25,267 bases of DNA from Candidatus Dadabacteria bacterium (GTDB lineage Bacteria; Desulfobacterota_D; UBA1144; Nemesobacterales; JADFKM01): the NCBI GenBank assembly GCA_022564935.1, contig JADFKM010000029.1, positions 1 through 25,267 on the forward strand, written 5' to 3'. A program made the translations under genes and the position numbers. Position 1 is the stretch's first letter. Each line of letters opens with the position of its first letter. The notes under the pieces were generated by a model. It did no database searches. It had not been told where the DNA came from and saw nothing but the letters and a program-made list of their open reading frames with translations. Shown here piece after piece: positions 23,220 through 25,267 of this stretch.

Positions 23220-23879
23220 TCATGAAGCCCCCGAAAGCTTCAGTTTCGCCACCTCATCGCTCATTTTCTCAAGGTCGTAGCGGTATTTGAGTATCACGAC
23301 GAAAAGGAGCGAGAAAGCCGTAAGGCTCGCAAAAAGAGCAACCAGCATCTTCGGGTCTATCCCCCCGCCTCCGCCCCCGAAAACAATGGGCGATACGCCT
23401 CTCATAACCCGCGCAGATATGTACACGAAGGGAAGGTCGATAAACGCTATAATGGCGAACACGGCGGCGAACTTCGCCTTCCTCACCTCGCTCCCCGCGC
23501 TTGAGCGCAGCAGCAGGTATACGATGTAAAGCACCCAGAGGATGAAAGTTGCAGTAAGCTGCGGGTCCCAAGTCCACCATACTCCCCAGATGGGTTTTGC
23601 CCAGATGGAGCCTGAGATGATGGTGAGCGTGATGAACAGCACCCCAAGCTCGGCGGAGGTGTATGCCAGTATGTCCCAATTCCTCTTTTGCGTCTTCAAG
23701 TACGCAATGCTCGAGATAAACACCATTGTGAAGGCCACGGTTGCGACCCACACCGAGCCCATATGGAAATAGAAGATCCTCTGTACATGCCCCATAACTA
23801 TTTCAGTAGGGGCGTAAAAGAACGCCGTGTAGAGCGAGGCTCCCATGCTCAGCAGCGTGAGAGTGAGAAGAATGTTCAT
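23220..23879 (-). CDS. ccmC: Haem exporter/transferase CcmC
   Basis: CcmC loads haem onto CcmE at the outer face of the membrane. The 219-residue protein has six membrane segments and the WWD motif IWGVWWTWDPQLTATF (about 98-112). The first axial histidine is present in RIFYFHMGSVW (H39). The second conserved His, usually in a W.R..HP context after the WWD loop, is not seen: the matching stretch reads ARVMRGVSPIVFG (Ser163), and there is no histidine after the WWD motif. The loop that follows is a run of glycines. Together with the Cys-type CcmE this suggests an altered haem-handling chemistry. It lies 36 bp after ccmB. Confidence 0.94.
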   Translation of the reverse strand: MNILLTLTLLSMGASLYTAFFYAPTEIVMGHVQRIFYFHMGSVWVATVAFTMVFISSIAYLKTQKRNWDILAYTSAELGVLFITLTIISGSIWAKPIWGVWWTWDPQLTATFILWVLYIVYLLLRSSAGSEVRKAKFAAVFAIIAFIDLPFVYISARVMRGVSPIVFGGGGGGIDPKMLVALFASLTAFSLLFVVILKYRYDLEKMSDEVAKLKLSGAS

Positions 23880-23915
23880 AATGACACATAACTCCCTGAT
23901 ATTAATGGATTATCT

Positions 23916-24584
23916 TTAGTCCTCTACGATGTACTCAAACACTATGGCGCTGGTTGTGACGAATATTATATCAAAGGCCACAAGCACTTTCAAAGAGCCG
24001 GAGGCTTCAGTGAGGCCGCCCCCGCTGAGCACGGCTTCGGTGAGCTTAACTGAGCTTGCGATAACGGGAATCACTATCGGGAACAGAAGCAGCGGAAGAA
24101 GTACCTCTCTCAGCCTCGTGTTAGCGGCCATGGCTGAGAACAGGGTGCCGACCGAGACGAACCCCACCGTGCCCAGGGCGAGGGTAAGCAGCAGCGAGGG
24201 GGCGTGCTCGAATACGTTTATGTTGAAGAACAGAACGAACAGCGGCAGAACTATAATCTCGACTATAAACATGAACAGCACGTTCCCGATCATCTTGCCC
24301 AGGTATATGAGGCTCCTGTCCACGGGGGTGAGGAGAAGGCCCAGCATGGCGTTGCCCTCCATCTCCAGGGCGAACGAGCGCCCGAGACCGAGCATCCCGG
24401 CAAAGCTGAATGCCACCCACAGTATCGCCGAGGATGCCTGAGGGGTAATGTCGGCCGAGAACCCGAAGGCGAAGTTGAAGATCACGAGGATCACGAGTGC
24501 GAAGATGAACATGGAGGTGAACATCTCCTTCGTCCGCAGCTCGGTGATTATGTCCTTCCAGATGATGGCCGTAACCTTGTTCAT
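23916..24584 (-). CDS. ccmB: Haem exporter permease CcmB
   Basis: CcmB is the membrane subunit of the CcmAB ABC transporter, which uses ATP to release holo-CcmE from CcmC. The 222-residue product has six membrane segments and the family N-terminus (IIWKDIITELRTKEMFTSM), with the conserved region LEMEGNAMLGLLLTPVDRSL and LPLLLFPIVIPVIASSVKL. ATG 24584 follows GACTGATGAG. It lies 37 bp after the ccmA stop. Confidence 0.94.
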   Translation of the reverse strand: MNKVTAIIWKDIITELRTKEMFTSMFIFALVILVIFNFAFGFSADITPQASSAILWVAFSFAGMLGLGRSFALEMEGNAMLGLLLTPVDRSLIYLGKMIGNVLFMFIVEIIVLPLFVLFFNINVFEHAPSLLLTLALGTVGFVSVGTLFSAMAANTRLREVLLPLLLFPIVIPVIASSVKLTEAVLSGGGLTEASGSLKVLVAFDIIFVTTSAIVFEYIVED

Positions 24585-24621
24585 TTCTCATCAGTCCCCT
24601 ATTTGACGCCGGAGGGGGCGA

Positions 24622-25267
24622 TTAGATTCCCACTATTTTCATATATCTGTCTTTGAAAAGGCCCGGCTCCATCGAGGCCGAATCCTCGGAGTACGTAATC
24701 CTTCCCCCGTCTATGATCATCACCCTGTCGCTAAGCTCGAGCCCCTCACCCACGTTATGCGTGGTCATGACCACGGTGCGGCGCTCCTGTTTTATGCCCC
24801 GGAGCATCTCGGTAAGCAGCGCGGCTCCGCGCTGGTCGAGACCCGTGTACGGCTCATCGAGGAGCAGTACGGCTGGGTCATGCACAATCGCCCTCGCAAC
24901 CGAGAGCCTCTGCTGCATGCCGCGCGAAAATGTCCTCACCACATCGTGCATCCTTCCTTCAAGCCCCATGCGCTTTATCAGTTTCCTCGCTCTCTCTTCG
25001 GGCCTCGGCACGTCGTACATAGAGGCGAAAAACCTTATGTTCTCAAGAGCCGTAAGCGAGCCGTAAAGGTAAGGGTCATGGGATATAACCCCCGTCACGG
25101 CGCGCACGCGCTCGGGCTGCCTCGCAAGGTCGTACCCCCCCACCTGTGCGCTTCCCGATGTGGGCTTGGTGAGTGTGGCGAGGATTCTGATGAGCGTCGT
25201 CTTTCCCGCGCCGTTAGGGCCGAACAGCGTAAGGAAGCTGCCCTGCTCAACACGCAGGTCAATGCCC
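24622..25267 (-). CDS. ccmA: Haem exporter ATP-binding protein CcmA (N-terminus outside window)
   Basis: This ABC ATPase of the CcmAB complex runs off the right end of the window, missing only about the first 10-20 residues. Walker A is FGPNGAGKTTLIRIL (near the window edge), Q-loop region VTGVISHDPYLYGSLT, signature TFSRGMQQRLSVARA, Walker B VLLLDEPYTGLD and the switch His in VMTTHN. The order ccmA-B-C-D-E-F is the first part of the standard System I operon and fixes the assignment among ABC proteins. Confidence 0.92.
   Translation of the reverse strand, partial: GIDLRVEQGSFLTLFGPNGAGKTTLIRILATLTKPTSGSAQVGGYDLARQPERVRAVTGVISHDPYLYGSLTALENIRFFASMYDVPRPEERARKLIKRMGLEGRMHDVVRTFSRGMQQRLSVARAIVHDPAVLLLDEPYTGLDQRGAALLTEMLRGIKQERRTVVMTTHNVGEGLELSDRVMIIDGGRITYSEDSASMEPGLFKDRYMKIVGI

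Overview
The window comes from a Gram-negative bacterial chromosome. LolA implies an outer membrane with lipoproteins, and there is complex I, c-type cytochrome assembly and a periplasmic c-type cytochrome. Most genes look moderately GC-rich by eye, with GTG and TTG starts used freely. The ccm cluster has a Cys-type CcmE (CxxxY) and no visible CcmG or CcmH, as in the reduced 'System I*' known from some sulfate reducers and archaea. This suggests a deltaproteobacterial (Desulfobacterota) or related lineage. That assignment is an inference with low certainty.

Layout. (1) 1-2368, plus strand: end of nuoA, then nuoB, nuoC and nuoD. The nuo run stops at nuoD. (2) 2369-3791: AT-rich spacers around a secreted protein with an exact internal duplication (2766-3422). 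(3) 3792-6890, minus strand: ftsK-lolA, a conserved pair. (4) About 7060-9480: an AT-rich accessory island. It holds a zinc-ribbon protein with a nucleoside-deoxyribosyltransferase/TIR-like domain (7242-8183) and a convergent SIR2-like protein (8363-9415). A 33-bp direct repeat flanks the first gene. The pair looks like a defence locus acting on NAD or nucleotides. (5) About 9700-11900: two short paralogous coiled-coil genes (9935-10093 and 11646-11873). Each follows a sigma-54 (-24/-12) promoter, with TGTCT-type repeats or palindromes upstream. An aldo/keto reductase gene lies between them on the other strand. (6) About 12240-12577: a frameshifted gene remnant. (7) 12776-18344, plus strand: a DHA2-type MFS exporter, a CobA-HemD fusion overlapping in operon with rsmE, and a GT22-type membrane glycosyltransferase. 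(8) 18384-25267, minus strand: ccmA (partial), ccmB, ccmC, ccmD, ccmE, ccmF, a CcmI-like protein and a membrane-tethered cytochrome c fusion protein, in one close-packed operon.

How the genes work together. The ccm operon exports and attaches haem to c-type cytochromes, and its last gene encodes one such cytochrome. CobA-HemD makes uroporphyrinogen III and methylates it toward precorrin-2, so it supplies the tetrapyrrole branch point for sirohaem-type cofactors or cobalamin. NuoA-D are the quinone-side hydrophilic core of complex I. The least explained parts are the paired sigma-54 coiled-coil genes and the repeat-flanked SIR2/NDT-like island. These are the best candidates for an undescribed system.
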